From CAVQRB01 sp963715055 (GTDB taxonomy: Bacteria > Pseudomonadota > Alphaproteobacteria > Rhodobacterales > Rhodobacteraceae), in NCBI GenBank assembly GCA_963715055.1, contig CAVQRB010000008.1, positions 1 to 17,606 on the forward strand: a DNA stretch of 17,606 nucleotides. Direction: 5' to 3'. Under the pieces are notes generated by a model. The model made no database searches. It worked only from the letters and a program-made list of their open reading frames with translations, and was not told the DNA's origin. Within the stretch, counting starts at the first letter, position 1, and each line of letters begins with the position of its first letter. The position numbers and the translations under genes are program-made. Shown here piece by piece: positions 5,863 to 13,625 of this stretch.

Positions 5863-7650
5863 TCAGGCGCTGAAATAAACGCCTCCTGCGGAATATCCAC
5901 CTTCCCGAACTGCCGCATCTCTCTTCTTCCCCGCCTTCTGCTTGTCCAGAAGCTTCCGCTTCCGGGACGCGTCGCCGCCGTAGCATTTGGCGGTCACGTC
6001 CTTGCGCATGGCCGAGAGGGTTTCGCGGGCGATGACCTTGCCGCCGATGGCCGCCTGGATCGGGATCTTGAACATGTGGCGGGGGATCAGGTCCTTGAGC
6101 TTCTCGACCATCGCGCGGCCGCGCATTTCGGCCCGGTCGCGGTGGACCATGGTGGAGAGCGCGTCGACCGGTTCGTCGTTCACCAGGATCGACATCTTCA
6201 CCAGCTTGTCCTCGCGGTAGCCGATCAGTTGATAGTCGAAGGAGGCATAGCCCTTGGTCACCGATTTCAGCCGGTCGTAGAAATCGAAGACCACTTCGTT
6301 GAGCGGCAGGTCGTAGACGACCATGGCGCGCTGGCCGGCATAGGTGAGGTCGAGCTGGATGCCGCGGCGGTCCTGGCAGAGCTTGAGCACGTCGCCGAGG
6401 TAGTCGTCGGGCACGAGGATGGTCGCCTTGATCCGCGGCTCCTCGAGGTGTTCGACCAGCGTCAGGTCAGGCATGTCGGCGGGGTTGTGCAACTCCGTCA
6501 TCGTCCCGTCCTTCATGTGGATGTGGTAGATGACCGACGGTGCCGTCGTGATCAGGTCGATGTCGTACTCGCGTTCGATCCGGTCGCGGATCACCTCGAG
6601 GTGCAACAAGCCCAGAAAGCCGCAACGGAAGCCGAAGCCGAGGGCCGCGCTGGTTTCCATCTCGAAGCTGAAGGAGGCGTCGTTGAGCGCCAGTTTCTCG
6701 ATGCTGTCGCGCAGATCCTCGAACTCATTGGCATCGACCGGGAAGAGGCCGCAGAAGACCACCGGTTGCGCCGGTTTGAACCCCGGCAGCGCCTTGTCGC
6801 AGCCGCGTTTTTCGTGGGTGATGGTGTCGCCGACGCGGGTGTCGCGGACCTGCTTGATGGAGGCGGTCAGGAAGCCGATCTCGCCCGGCCCCAGCACGTC
6901 GATGTCGGTCATCTTCGGGCGGAAGACGCCGATCTTGTCGACGTGGTGCACGGTGCCGTTCTGCATGAAGCGGATGCGGTCGTTCTTGCGCAGCTGCCCG
7001 TCCATGATCCGCACCAGCACGATGACACCGAGGTAGCTGTCATACCAGCTGTCCACCAGCATCGCCTTCAAAGGCGCGTTGATGTCCCCCTTGGGCGCGG
7101 GCAGACGGTGCACCACGGCCTCCAGCGTCTCTGTGATGCCGACACCGGTCTTGGCGGAGACGCGGATGGCCTGGGAGGCGTCGATGCCGATCACATCCTC
7201 GATCTGCGCGGCCACGCGGTCGCATTCGGAAGCGGGCAGGTCGATCTTGTTGAGCACCGGGACAATCTCGTGGTCGGCATCGAGCGCGTGATAGACATTG
7301 GCGAGCGTCTGCGCCTCGACCCCTTGCGTGCTGTCCACCACCAGAAGGGAGCCTTCGACCGCGCGCATGGAGCGGGAGACCTCATAGGCGAAGTCCACAT
7401 GCCCCGGCGTGTCGATCAGGTTGAGGACATAATCCTCGCCGTTCTGCGCGCGGTAATTGATCCGCACGGTCTGCGCCTTGATGGTGATGCCGCGCTCGCG
7501 CTCGATGTCCATGCTATCGAGCATCTGCTCCTTCATCTCCCGGTCCTCGACGGTACCGGTGGACTGGATCAGACGGTCGGCCAGCGTGGATTTCCCATGA
7601 TCGATATGGGCCACGATGGAGAAATTGCGGATATGTGAGAGCGGTGTCAT
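5863..7650 (-). CDS. lepA: Elongation factor 4 (LepA), C-terminal tail frameshifted
   Basis: A ribosome-associated GTPase that acts on stalled or mispositioned ribosomes (back-translocation/initiation roles have been proposed). 595 aa. GTPase motifs are G1 AHIDHGKST (14-22), G2 RERGITI (51-57), G3 DTPGH (80-84) and G4 NKID (134-137). The LepA-specific core is present up to GGDASRKRKLLDKQKAGKKR. After that the expected MRQFGKVDIPQEAF and SALKMDG appear only in other frames: an extra base near 5917-5923 and another near 5866-5868 shift the frame. The translated end is DAAVREGGYSAGGVYFSA, and the ancestral stop would be TAA at 5849. Most of the protein is normal and may function; the extreme C-terminus, which reaches toward the peptidyl-transferase centre, is altered. 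Start ATG 7650 fits the family exactly. It is divergent from the pseudogene at 7698. Confidence 0.93.
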   Translation of the reverse strand: MTPLSHIRNFSIVAHIDHGKSTLADRLIQSTGTVEDREMKEQMLDSMDIERERGITIKAQTVRINYRAQNGEDYVLNLIDTPGHVDFAYEVSRSMRAVEGSLLVVDSTQGVEAQTLANVYHALDADHEIVPVLNKIDLPASECDRVAAQIEDVIGIDASQAIRVSAKTGVGITETLEAVVHRLPAPKGDINAPLKAMLVDSWYDSYLGVIVLVRIMDGQLRKNDRIRFMQNGTVHHVDKIGVFRPKMTDIDVLGPGEIGFLTASIKQVRDTRVGDTITHEKRGCDKALPGFKPAQPVVFCGLFPVDANEFEDLRDSIEKLALNDASFSFEMETSAALGFGFRCGFLGLLHLEVIRDRIEREYDIDLITTAPSVIYHIHMKDGTMTELHNPADMPDLTLVEHLEEPRIKATILVPDDYLGDVLKLCQDRRGIQLDLTYAGQRAMVVYDLPLNEVVFDFYDRLKSVTKGYASFDYQLIGYREDKLVKMSILVNDEPVDALSTMVHRDRAEMRGRAMVEKLKDLIPRHMFKIPIQAAIGGKVIARETLSAMRKDVTAKCYGGDASRKRKLLDKQKAGKKRDAAVREGGYSAGGVYFSA

Positions 7651-7870
7651 GGTGCAGGGATATGGGGCGGAATCCGCGATTGGTCAATGGGGATTGGATG
7701 GTCGAGATTACGGATAGGGAAAGCGCCAAGGCGTGGCTGGAAACGCAGGATCACCAGACGCAGGTCTGGTTTGCTGCGCGCTGTGCGTTGCGCGCGCTGC
7801 CGGGCCTTCGGATACCTGGGATGATGCGACGAAAAGCAGGACTTGCGTTTGCAAGCCTGCGGGCAATACT

Positions 7871-7910
7871 CATCTCTGCGGCTGCGGCCACATGTCCAGC
7901 CGCAGAGATG
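7871..7910. repeat. Perfect 14-bp inverted repeat within the pseudogene
   Basis: CATCTCTGCGGCTG (7871-7884) and CAGCCGCAGAGATG (7897-7910) are perfect reverse complements around a 12-nt loop. The sequence is also readable as protein in the expected frame (LISAAAATCPAAEM), so it may be ancestral coding sequence and not an insert. Confidence 0.6.
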
Positions 7911-7989
7911 ACGCATTTGCACGAGGCCGCCAACTCCGCCGCCTGCTGCTCCGGCGACCTCCGCCGCTACTTCAGCAACGTCACGCCGC

Positions 7990-8109
7990 CTACTCCGCCG
8001 CCTTCTCCGCCGCCACATCCGCCGTCCGCCGCCGTGCAATTGCTGCTGCCGCCACGCTACTGCCGCCTACTGCAGCCAGCTCCGCTACTCCGCCGCCTTC
8101 TCCGCCGCA
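7990..8109 (+). repeat. Ser-Ala coding repeats with a 24-bp direct repeat
   Basis: CTACTCCGCCGCCTTCTCCG and the next 4 bases occur at 7990-8013 and again at 8085-8108. They encode YSAAFSAA-type units. The 95-bp offset is not a multiple of three, so the two copies are in different frames, showing that indels have accumulated in the repeat zone. Confidence 0.6.
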
Positions 8110-9340
8110 TCGTGGGATTCGCCGATCACCGATGCAATGGGCGAAACTCTGGGGCGATATCGCGCAGCCGGAGGGCCTTCGGCAGAGCATGGGAGGCGTT
8201 GAAACAGCAATGGGACGGAAGACGCCGCCGACTGGAGCTTCTGGGTTGAGTGGTATGAGCGGATTCTGAACGGCGATCCGATGGACTGGCGACTGATCTT
8301 CAGGATCGCCACCGAGGTGACGGAGGAGGAGTGGGAGGCGGGACAAGGGGTTGTTGCGAAGCGGATCAGGGAAATTCAAGCCGACTTCCTTGCCGATACA
8401 GCGCTGCCGCAGGCGGAGAAAATCCGCTTCGATCCATCGAGTGGGAAATTCACCGTGGAACCCATCGAGATCGCGAAACCTGATCTCTTGGCTGCTACGC
8501 TGACTGAGGTTGAAGACGCGCTCGAAGATTCGCTGGCCAGCCTGTCTAATGGGCTGGGCGAGGGTTCAAAGGTGGTTCGGGTTGTCCGCCGAACCATAGG
8601 GAAATACGGCAACAACCCGCAACAGATCGAAATGGGCTTTGTCAGCGCCCACGCGAGCCTGACACGGCAGATGCTTGTCGACGAGTTGCCGAACAGTGAA
8701 GAAAACCTGTCTTTGCAATCCGCGCTTGAGGACGCCGTGATCGGGTTGCGCGCGACACATCCCGAGATTGCCGAGAACCGCAAGATACTGAACCGGCAGC
8801 GCTTTGCCGAGACGACGCCGGAGCAAGGCAAAATTCTTGAGGACGCGTTGCCGGTGCTTCGGGCCATTTCGGACGACGATTTGGGCGACGACTGGGCAAA
8901 TGACATTCCCGAGTTGCTGAACACCTCCATGGGGCCATTGCCGACAGGTGCGCCAGCGCTGCCGGGCGCGGATGTGGCGACACGGATTTTCAGCCGTGCT
9001 GCGAAGACGAGTATCCTGATGCGAATGGATGCCGTTGTCCGACGGATCGATGACAGTTCGCCCTGTCGAAGGCCGCATGGATCATTGCGGGTTTGGATGG
9101 CTTGGTCAGGTTGGGGATTAGGCTACTTTCACTCATCCCATGAACAGCAGCCTGCTTTCCGCAAAATAACCAGACCCCTAGCCATCGCAATTCCAAAGGC
9201 GATGACGCAATTGGCCACCTCCACCTGCGTTGGAACTTTCACAAAATTGCCACTTTTTCGCGGTTGTTCGTCAGGGAAACGACCGCATTTCCGCCGTAAA
9301 CGGACCGTATTGCAAGAAGCGTTTACCGAGGGGCCGGGCC

Positions 9341-10351
9341 GTGCCGAATTACGATATCTACGTGCTGGGCGAGAGCCAGCTTTCGATCAGTGGCGGTGCG
9401 GTCCTCGACGGTGTCACGCAAGGCGATGGCTCGCATCTGATCGGGCGGACGATCACGCTCAACTCGAAGCTGTGGAAGCCGGTGTCGATCAACGACAGCA
9501 ATACCAACTTCTCCGATAACGACAGCTCGCAACGCCTCGCCGGCGCGCAGCAGATCGACGGGGTCAATTTCGCCAACAACACAATTCTGGAGGCGGAATA
9601 CGGTCTGACCTTGAGCGATGGCACCAATTCATGGACCGTGGTCGGGTTCAACGCGAACAATTCCAGCCCTTCCTATGCGACGATCGAGGGGCTGGCCTTC
9701 ATCGGCGGGCCGGGAGGGTTTCCGCCCGTCGGTGTGCCGCTGACCGTGACGCAGGCCTTCGAGGGGCCGAATTTCGCGCAGGCGCAATATGCGACGCCAG
9801 TTTGTTTCGTCGCCGGCATGGGGGTGGAGACGCCCCAAGGCATCGTGCCGGTGGAGGCGATCCGCCCGGGGATGCGTGTGATCACCCGCGACCATGGCGT
9901 GCAGGAGGTGCTCTGGACGGGCAGCCGCCAGGCCATGGCGGTGGAGAGTTTCGTGCCGGTGCGCATTGCCTCAGGGGCGATGGGCAATGCTTCAGCACTT
10001 GTCGTGTCGCAACAGCACCGGGTGCTGGTGACCGGCTGGCAGGCGGAGATGCATTTCGGCGCGGATCAGGTGCTGGTCCCGGCGGTGCATCTTCTGGGAC
10101 AACCCGGCGTGTCGCGCCAGCCGGGTGGCATGGTGAGCTATCATCACCTGCTGCTGCCCTGTCATGCGGTGTTGAACTCCGGCGGATTGTGGAGCGAAAG
10201 CTTCCACGCTGGCCCCTGTTCGCTGGATGCCTTGCTGCCCGAAGCGCGCGCCGAGATCGCGACGCTGCATCCTGACTGCCTCGACGCGCCGCTGGCCTAT
10301 CCCAGCCTGCGCCGCCACGAGGCCTCGCTGCTCTGGCAGAAGGCCGCCTGA
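9341..10351 (+). CDS. Hint_2 (hedgehog/intein-type) domain protein
   Basis: A 336-aa protein. The N-terminal 150 residues (MPNYDIYVLGESQLSISGGA onward) are a Rhodobacterales-typical region rich in Asn/Ser/Gly. The Hint_2 domain begins at Cys155 (VCFVAGMGVETPQGIVPVEA), continues through RPGMRVITRDHGVQEVLWTG, and has the conserved SQQHRVLV with His226. Hint domains catalyse an N-S acyl shift and autoprocessing; members of this bacterial family are often near secreted repeat proteins and lack a C-terminal extein, as here. No signal peptide is seen. GTG 9341 is chosen because MPNYDIY is the family-like start and gagg at 9328-9331 is a suitable Shine-Dalgarno; an in-frame ATG at 9230 would add 37 unconvincing residues. 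The 197 bp upstream (9144-9340) contain only an inverted repeat GTAAACG/CGTTTAC at 9296-9326. Confidence 0.8.
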   Translation: MPNYDIYVLGESQLSISGGAVLDGVTQGDGSHLIGRTITLNSKLWKPVSINDSNTNFSDNDSSQRLAGAQQIDGVNFANNTILEAEYGLTLSDGTNSWTVVGFNANNSSPSYATIEGLAFIGGPGGFPPVGVPLTVTQAFEGPNFAQAQYATPVCFVAGMGVETPQGIVPVEAIRPGMRVITRDHGVQEVLWTGSRQAMAVESFVPVRIASGAMGNASALVVSQQHRVLVTGWQAEMHFGADQVLVPAVHLLGQPGVSRQPGGMVSYHHLLLPCHAVLNSGGLWSESFHAGPCSLDALLPEARAEIATLHPDCLDAPLAYPSLRRHEASLLWQKAA

Positions 10352-10572
10352 GGCTGCGGGCTGAAACGGCAATATACAAGTTGCACCTCATGATTGTAGA
10401 GTGATAGCGGCGGACGCCGAAAGGCTGGTTTTTCTGACGTCACATCCGTGCACCGAGGCCACTGCGTCCGGACACGGAACTCCGGTGATCGTGACTTCAG
10501 GAGCGGGCCCGCGCGCGCTATGGGTGACGGGACCAGCGCCGAAGAGCAGGCGATCTATCGAAAGGACAGGGC

Positions 10573-11673
10573 ATGACCGATTTCAGCAACCGCGCAACAT
10601 GGCGCAGAGCCGCGGCGGTATGTGCGGTCGTTCTGCCGTTCTCGGCGGTGGCGCAATCCACCGGGACGGAGATCGACATCTACGGCCAGTTGAACCTCGG
10701 TGTCGTCTACGCCGATGACGGGGTAAGCAGCGATACTGTCTTTACGGACAACGACAATTCCAACAGCCGGATCGGCCTGCTCTACAGCCGCGACCTCGCC
10801 AGCGGCGGGGAGTTCCGCTTCAATTTCGAAACCGGCCTGGGGCTGACGGGATCGGGTTCGCTGACGCAGGGCGAGGATGATTTCGACATCGATTACAAGC
10901 GCACGGAAATCCGCAAATTCGAGGTCATTTATGTCACGCCCGATATCGGGACATTCTCCTTCGGGCAGGGCAGCACGGCCACCGACGGAACCGGCGAGGC
11001 GGATTTCTCCGGCACCAGCTTGATCCAGTATTCCGGCCTGTCCGACCTTGCGGGCAGTCGCGAATTCCAGCTCCTGTCCGGCGTCGGATCGGGCATCAAT
11101 GTGAGCAATGTCTTCGGGTCTTTCGATGGGTCGCGCCGGTTCCGAGCCCGCTACGACACGCCGACTTACAACGGTTTTGGCCTCGCGTTGTCGGCGGGGG
11201 AGGAAGTGCTCACCAGTGGGGATGACAACGAATATTACGACATCGGTCTGAACTACGATCAGGATTACGGCGATCTGCGCGTCGCGGCGCGGGTGGGTTA
11301 TTCCTGGCGTGGATCGTCTGAGGAGCTGCTGGTGGGTTCGTTTGCGCTGCTGCATGAACCGACGGGTCTGAACCTCGCCGTGGCCGGCGGCAGCCAGCAG
11401 GAAGGCGACGCGAGCTACGGTTATGTCAAGGCCGGGTGGCAACAGAATTGGTTCAGCATCGGGCAAACGCGCCTCTCCGTCGATTACTATGCGGGCGATG
11501 ATTTCTCGGTAATCGGGTCGGACTCGGACTCCGTCAGCCTCGCGGTGGTGCAGGTGGTGGACGCCTACGACCTCGAGCTCTATGCGATTTACCGGACCTA
11601 TGAACTGGATGGCACAGGGGCGGAGGTCTTTGATCAGGATGTCTCTTTCGTGGGGGCACGCTGGCGCTTCTGA
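10573..11673 (+). CDS. Gram-negative outer-membrane porin (Porin_4 type)
   Basis: A 366-aa beta-barrel porin. Signal peptide at residues 1-28 (basic start MTDFSNRATWRRAAA, hydrophobic stretch, cleavage probably after AVA). The first strand is IDIYGQLNLGVVYADDG, followed by RIGLLYSRDLASGGEFRFNF, a constriction-loop-like middle, and alternating aromatic/hydrophobic strands to the terminal strand FVGARWRF with the C-terminal Phe that BamA recognises. It is somewhat longer than the 290-310 aa I would expect of many rhodobacterial porins. A Shine-Dalgarno (aagga, 10560-10564) is well placed. It forms diffusion channels for small solutes; substrate preference cannot be read. It is likely its own transcription unit. 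The 221 bp upstream hold no clear promoter; TGACGTCA at 10435-10442 is a perfect palindrome. Confidence 0.88.
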   Translation: MTDFSNRATWRRAAAVCAVVLPFSAVAQSTGTEIDIYGQLNLGVVYADDGVSSDTVFTDNDNSNSRIGLLYSRDLASGGEFRFNFETGLGLTGSGSLTQGEDDFDIDYKRTEIRKFEVIYVTPDIGTFSFGQGSTATDGTGEADFSGTSLIQYSGLSDLAGSREFQLLSGVGSGINVSNVFGSFDGSRRFRARYDTPTYNGFGLALSAGEEVLTSGDDNEYYDIGLNYDQDYGDLRVAARVGYSWRGSSEELLVGSFALLHEPTGLNLAVAGGSQQEGDASYGYVKAGWQQNWFSIGQTRLSVDYYAGDDFSVIGSDSDSVSLAVVQVVDAYDLELYAIYRTYELDGTGAEVFDQDVSFVGARWRF

Positions 11674-11736
11674 TCCTGCCTTGATGCCCTGTCGTTCGGG
11701 CCTACCTGAAAGATATCCGCGGATTCCAACGGAATG

Positions 11737-11765
11737 TTGCGGTGCCAAACGGCATGGGGCATATC
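11737..11765 (+). promoter_or_regulatory. Possible promoter for the small lipoprotein gene
   Basis: TTGCGG (11737-11742) and CATATC (11760-11765) are 17 bases apart, about 40 bases ahead of the ATG. The -10 match is weak. A ribosome site aagg at 11792-11795 follows. Confidence 0.3.
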
Positions 11766-11802
11766 CTGTGTGGAAACATGGTTCTAAACGCAAGGTTGCC
11801 TG

Positions 11803-12162
11803 ATGCTGAAACCCGCGATTTTCGTTCTGACCCTTGGCCTGCTCGTCGGCTGCGGCGGGTCGGCCAGTCGCGAGGCAACGGTCTCCCCGCCGGGAACGGT
11901 CAGCAGGTCCGCAAACGGGCCGATCGCGACCGCTTGCAGCCAGTCACAACGCAGCGGGGCCTCGGCGCCGCTTTGCCGCTGCATCCAGGCTGCGGCCAAC
12001 ATGACCCTCACCCAGGATGACCAGATGCGCAGCGTCCGTTTTTTCAACGAGCCGGAGTTGCTGCAGGCCATCAAGGCCTCCGATAGCGCACGCAATGAGG
12101 AATTCTGGAAACGCTGGGCCGCTTTCAGCGCGCAGGCGGAAGGCATGTGCACAGGCGCATGA
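11803..12162 (+). CDS. Small lipoprotein of unknown function
   Basis: A 119-aa protein. Lipoprotein signal peptide MLKPAIFVLTLGLLVGC with lipobox LVGC (Cys17), predicting lipid anchoring. The mature part has a Ser/Gly-rich linker, then a conserved-looking block with paired Cys (IATACSQSQ, APLCRCIQAAANMTLTQDDQ) and RFFNEPELLQAIKASDS, ending with another Cys (GMCTGA). Similar Rhodobacteraceae proteins of this length are sometimes labelled arginine transporter, a name I see no support for in the sequence. It converges with the GNAT gene, with only 6 bp between the two stop codons. Confidence 0.75.
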   Translation: MLKPAIFVLTLGLLVGCGGSASREATVSPPGTVSRSANGPIATACSQSQRSGASAPLCRCIQAAANMTLTQDDQMRSVRFFNEPELLQAIKASDSARNEEFWKRWAAFSAQAEGMCTGA

Positions 12163-12168
12163 TGGCGC

Positions 12169-12756
12169 TCAGAAGTCCCGCATCCAGACCTGGAGCGTCT
12201 TGATGCTCTCCTCAGTGCTGCCCACGTCCTTCCACGCAAACCGGGCGGTGACACCCGGAAGGGGCCGGTATCCGCGCGCTGTCCAGAAGCTGTCGAGCGG
12301 GCGGTAAGCGCCGGGGCGCGCGGGATGATCCGCCGGACGGATCACCGAGCAGAAACAGCAGTGGGAGAAACCCAGATCGCGTGCGTGCGCCTCGCGGTGA
12401 TCGAAGAAGGCGTGACCGACGCCCTGACCGCGATAGGCGGGCAAGAGCACGCTTTCGGCGCAGTAGAACGTCGACGTGATGTCATGGCCTGCGTCCCGCA
12501 GGGCGTCGCCGAAGTCCTCCGCGTGATCTGCAAGCGGCGCCCCGGTCGATGCGCCGATGAGTCTTTGGCCGTCGAAGGCACCAACGACCACCGCGTTTTC
12601 GCTGGTCACATATGGTGCGAGATAGCGGCGTTCGTAGTCCATTGTGCCGTCATAGAGATAGGGCCAGTCGCGAAATACAGCGATGCGCAGGGCGGCCACC
12701 TCATCCAGAAGCTCATTCAGCGCCGCACCCCTCACTGCCCGGACTTCGACCGCCAT
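12169..12756 (-). CDS. GNAT-family N-acetyltransferase
   Basis: A 195-aa protein. The acetyl-CoA binding motif A is SVLLPAYRGQGVGHAFFDHR with RGQGVG at residues 109-114. Upstream strands include ENAVVVGAFDGQRLIGASTG; downstream are LGFSHCCFCSVIRP and a C-terminal FWTARGYRPLPGV, as in GNAT enzymes that end near the acceptor site. The substrate is not predictable. ATG 12756 begins 4 bp after the stop of the NTF2-like gene, so it is the last gene of the minus-strand operon and probably translationally coupled. Confidence 0.82.
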   Translation of the reverse strand: MAVEVRAVRGAALNELLDEVAALRIAVFRDWPYLYDGTMDYERRYLAPYVTSENAVVVGAFDGQRLIGASTGAPLADHAEDFGDALRDAGHDITSTFYCAESVLLPAYRGQGVGHAFFDHREAHARDLGFSHCCFCSVIRPADHPARPGAYRPLDSFWTARGYRPLPGVTARFAWKDVGSTEESIKTLQVWMRDF

Positions 12757-12760
12757 CGGC

Positions 12761-13153
12761 TCAGGACACCTGGCTGATCCAGTCGGAGAGATTGTAGCGG
12801 GTGGTGACCCGGGTGATCCGCCCGTCCCGCACGTCGAAGAACGAGCCCGCCGGCAAGGTGTAGCTCTGCCCACGAGCCTCGGGCAGGCCTTGATCCGTTG
12901 AGAGATACTTACCGTTGACCACATATTCCGCGGCCGCCCGGCCATGGTCCGGCGCGTCGAAGATCACGATGTCGGACAGCCTCTCGTCATAGCAGCGCGT
13001 CATGTGATCGCAAAAGGCGGCAAAGGCCTCCTTGCCGCGCCGCACGCCGCCCTCATTCACGTGATGCGCAACGTCGTCTGAAAGGCAGTCGAGCATGTCG
13101 GCTGCGTTCTTGGCGTTGAAAGCGTCGAAATAGCGTTTGACGACATCGTTCAT
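12761..13153 (-). CDS. NTF2/SnoaL-like protein (ketosteroid isomerase-related)
   Basis: A 130-aa protein of the NTF2-like fold: helix start MNDVVKRYFDAFNAKNAADM, CLSDDVAHHVNEGGVRRGKE, and C-terminal strands YTLPAGSFFDVRDGRITRVT and TRYNLSDWISQV. This matches the small family annotated as ketosteroid isomerase-related or steroid delta-isomerase-related; no substrate is known to me. ATG 13153 lies 10 bp after the phosphatase stop, with ggaga (rc of 13159-13163) upstream, and the stop is 4 bp before the GNAT start. Together these two make a tight pair at the operon end. Confidence 0.8.
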   Translation of the reverse strand: MNDVVKRYFDAFNAKNAADMLDCLSDDVAHHVNEGGVRRGKEAFAAFCDHMTRCYDERLSDIVIFDAPDHGRAAAEYVVNGKYLSTDQGLPEARGQSYTLPAGSFFDVRDGRITRVTTRYNLSDWISQVS

Positions 13154-13163
13154 GGCAGTCTCC

Positions 13164-13625
13164 TCAGATCATTTCAGTGGGCGGGCCGAAGCGGTCGATC
13201 AGCCGGTCGTGGATCTGGTCTCGGGCCTGACGGTAGCTTGCGAGTTTCGCCTCCCGCGTCTCGCCAAGCCCGGTCGGATCGAGGATCGGCCAGTATTCCA
13301 CGTCGAGGTGAAAATACCGCGTGAGTTCCAATGCCCGGCGCTGCGAGGCGGGGCTGAGCGCGATCACGAGATCGAAGGAGCTCAGGTCGTCGCCCCAGTT
13401 TTCCATCTCGTCGAAGCTGCGGCTGCGGTGGCGCGAGAGTTCCACGTCCAGTTCCTGGCAAACCGCGACGGAGAACCCGTCGATCTCCATGTCGTTGGTG
13501 ACGCCGACGGATTGCACGTAGGTGCCGGTGCCGTAGAGCTTCTTCATGATCCCCTCGGCCATCGGCGAACGCACGGCATTGTGGTCGCAACAGAACAGAA
13601 CCGACTGGGGAAGCTCCTGTGCCAT
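13164..13625 (-). CDS. Low-molecular-weight protein tyrosine phosphatase family protein
   Basis: A 153-aa protein with the phosphate-binding loop C-x5-R-S at Cys13 to Ser20 (FCCDHNAVRSPMAEG) near the N-terminus and the general-acid-type loop ILDPTGLGE near residue 120. This is the LMW-PTP/arsenate-reductase fold. DHNAV in the loop differs from the classic LGNIC, so activity on phosphotyrosine is not certain. ATG 13625 follows directly on the UPF0262 stop (TAG 13626-13628) without a gap, indicating translational coupling. In Rhodobacterales this gene regularly follows hisD and the UPF0262 gene. Confidence 0.85.
   Translation of the reverse strand: MAQELPQSVLFCCDHNAVRSPMAEGIMKKLYGTGTYVQSVGVTNDMEIDGFSVAVCQELDVELSRHRSRSFDEMENWGDDLSSFDLVIALSPASQRRALELTRYFHLDVEYWPILDPTGLGETREAKLASYRQARDQIHDRLIDRFGPPTEMI

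Larger units (their letters stand above)
7698..9143 (+). pseudogene. Rhodobacterales hypothetical protein with Ser-Ala repeats, multiple frameshifts
   Basis: Fragments of one long protein (about 480 aa when intact) follow each other in changing frames. From ATG 7698: MVEITDRESAKAWLETQDHQ, WFAARCALRALPGL, a shift to SDTWDDATKS, a shift to LRAILISAAAATCPAAEM, then an Ala/Ser-rich repeat zone (YSAAFSAATSA) with further indels (7920-8110). Next come DAMGETLGRYR, AWEALKQQWDG, a +1 shift near 8215, DWSFWVEWYERILNGDPMDW, and an undamaged stretch of about 260 codons (8281-9057). A -1 shift near 9057 is followed by SKAAWIIAGLDGLV, a C-terminal hydrophobic helix, and TGA 9141. I recognise the family as a Rhodobacteraceae hypothetical with variable SAARSA-type repeats; function unknown. 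The frame from 8281 stays open to 9519 but its last 150 codons are not the native C-end. Confidence 0.65.

Noticed and set aside
5839..7638. 599-codon open frame on the plus strand opposite lepA
   Set aside because: The translation is rich in His, Asp, Val and Arg and is the typical antisense shadow of a GC-rich gene; lepA on the other strand carries all GTPase motifs.
9144..9519. Continuation of the frame from 8281 to 9519 as a native C-terminus
   Set aside because: The native hydrophobic C-end (WIIAGLDGLV) lies in another frame and stops at 9141; the open continuation is Arg/Pro/His-rich and overlaps the Hint gene start.
10381..10407. TTGCAC and TGATAG as a porin promoter
   Set aside because: Spacing is only 15 bases and the site is over 160 bases from the start codon; not convincing.
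10555..11793. 412-codon minus-strand frame opposite the porin
   Set aside because: Arg/Ala-rich shadow; the porin has a signal peptide, beta strands and a terminal Phe.
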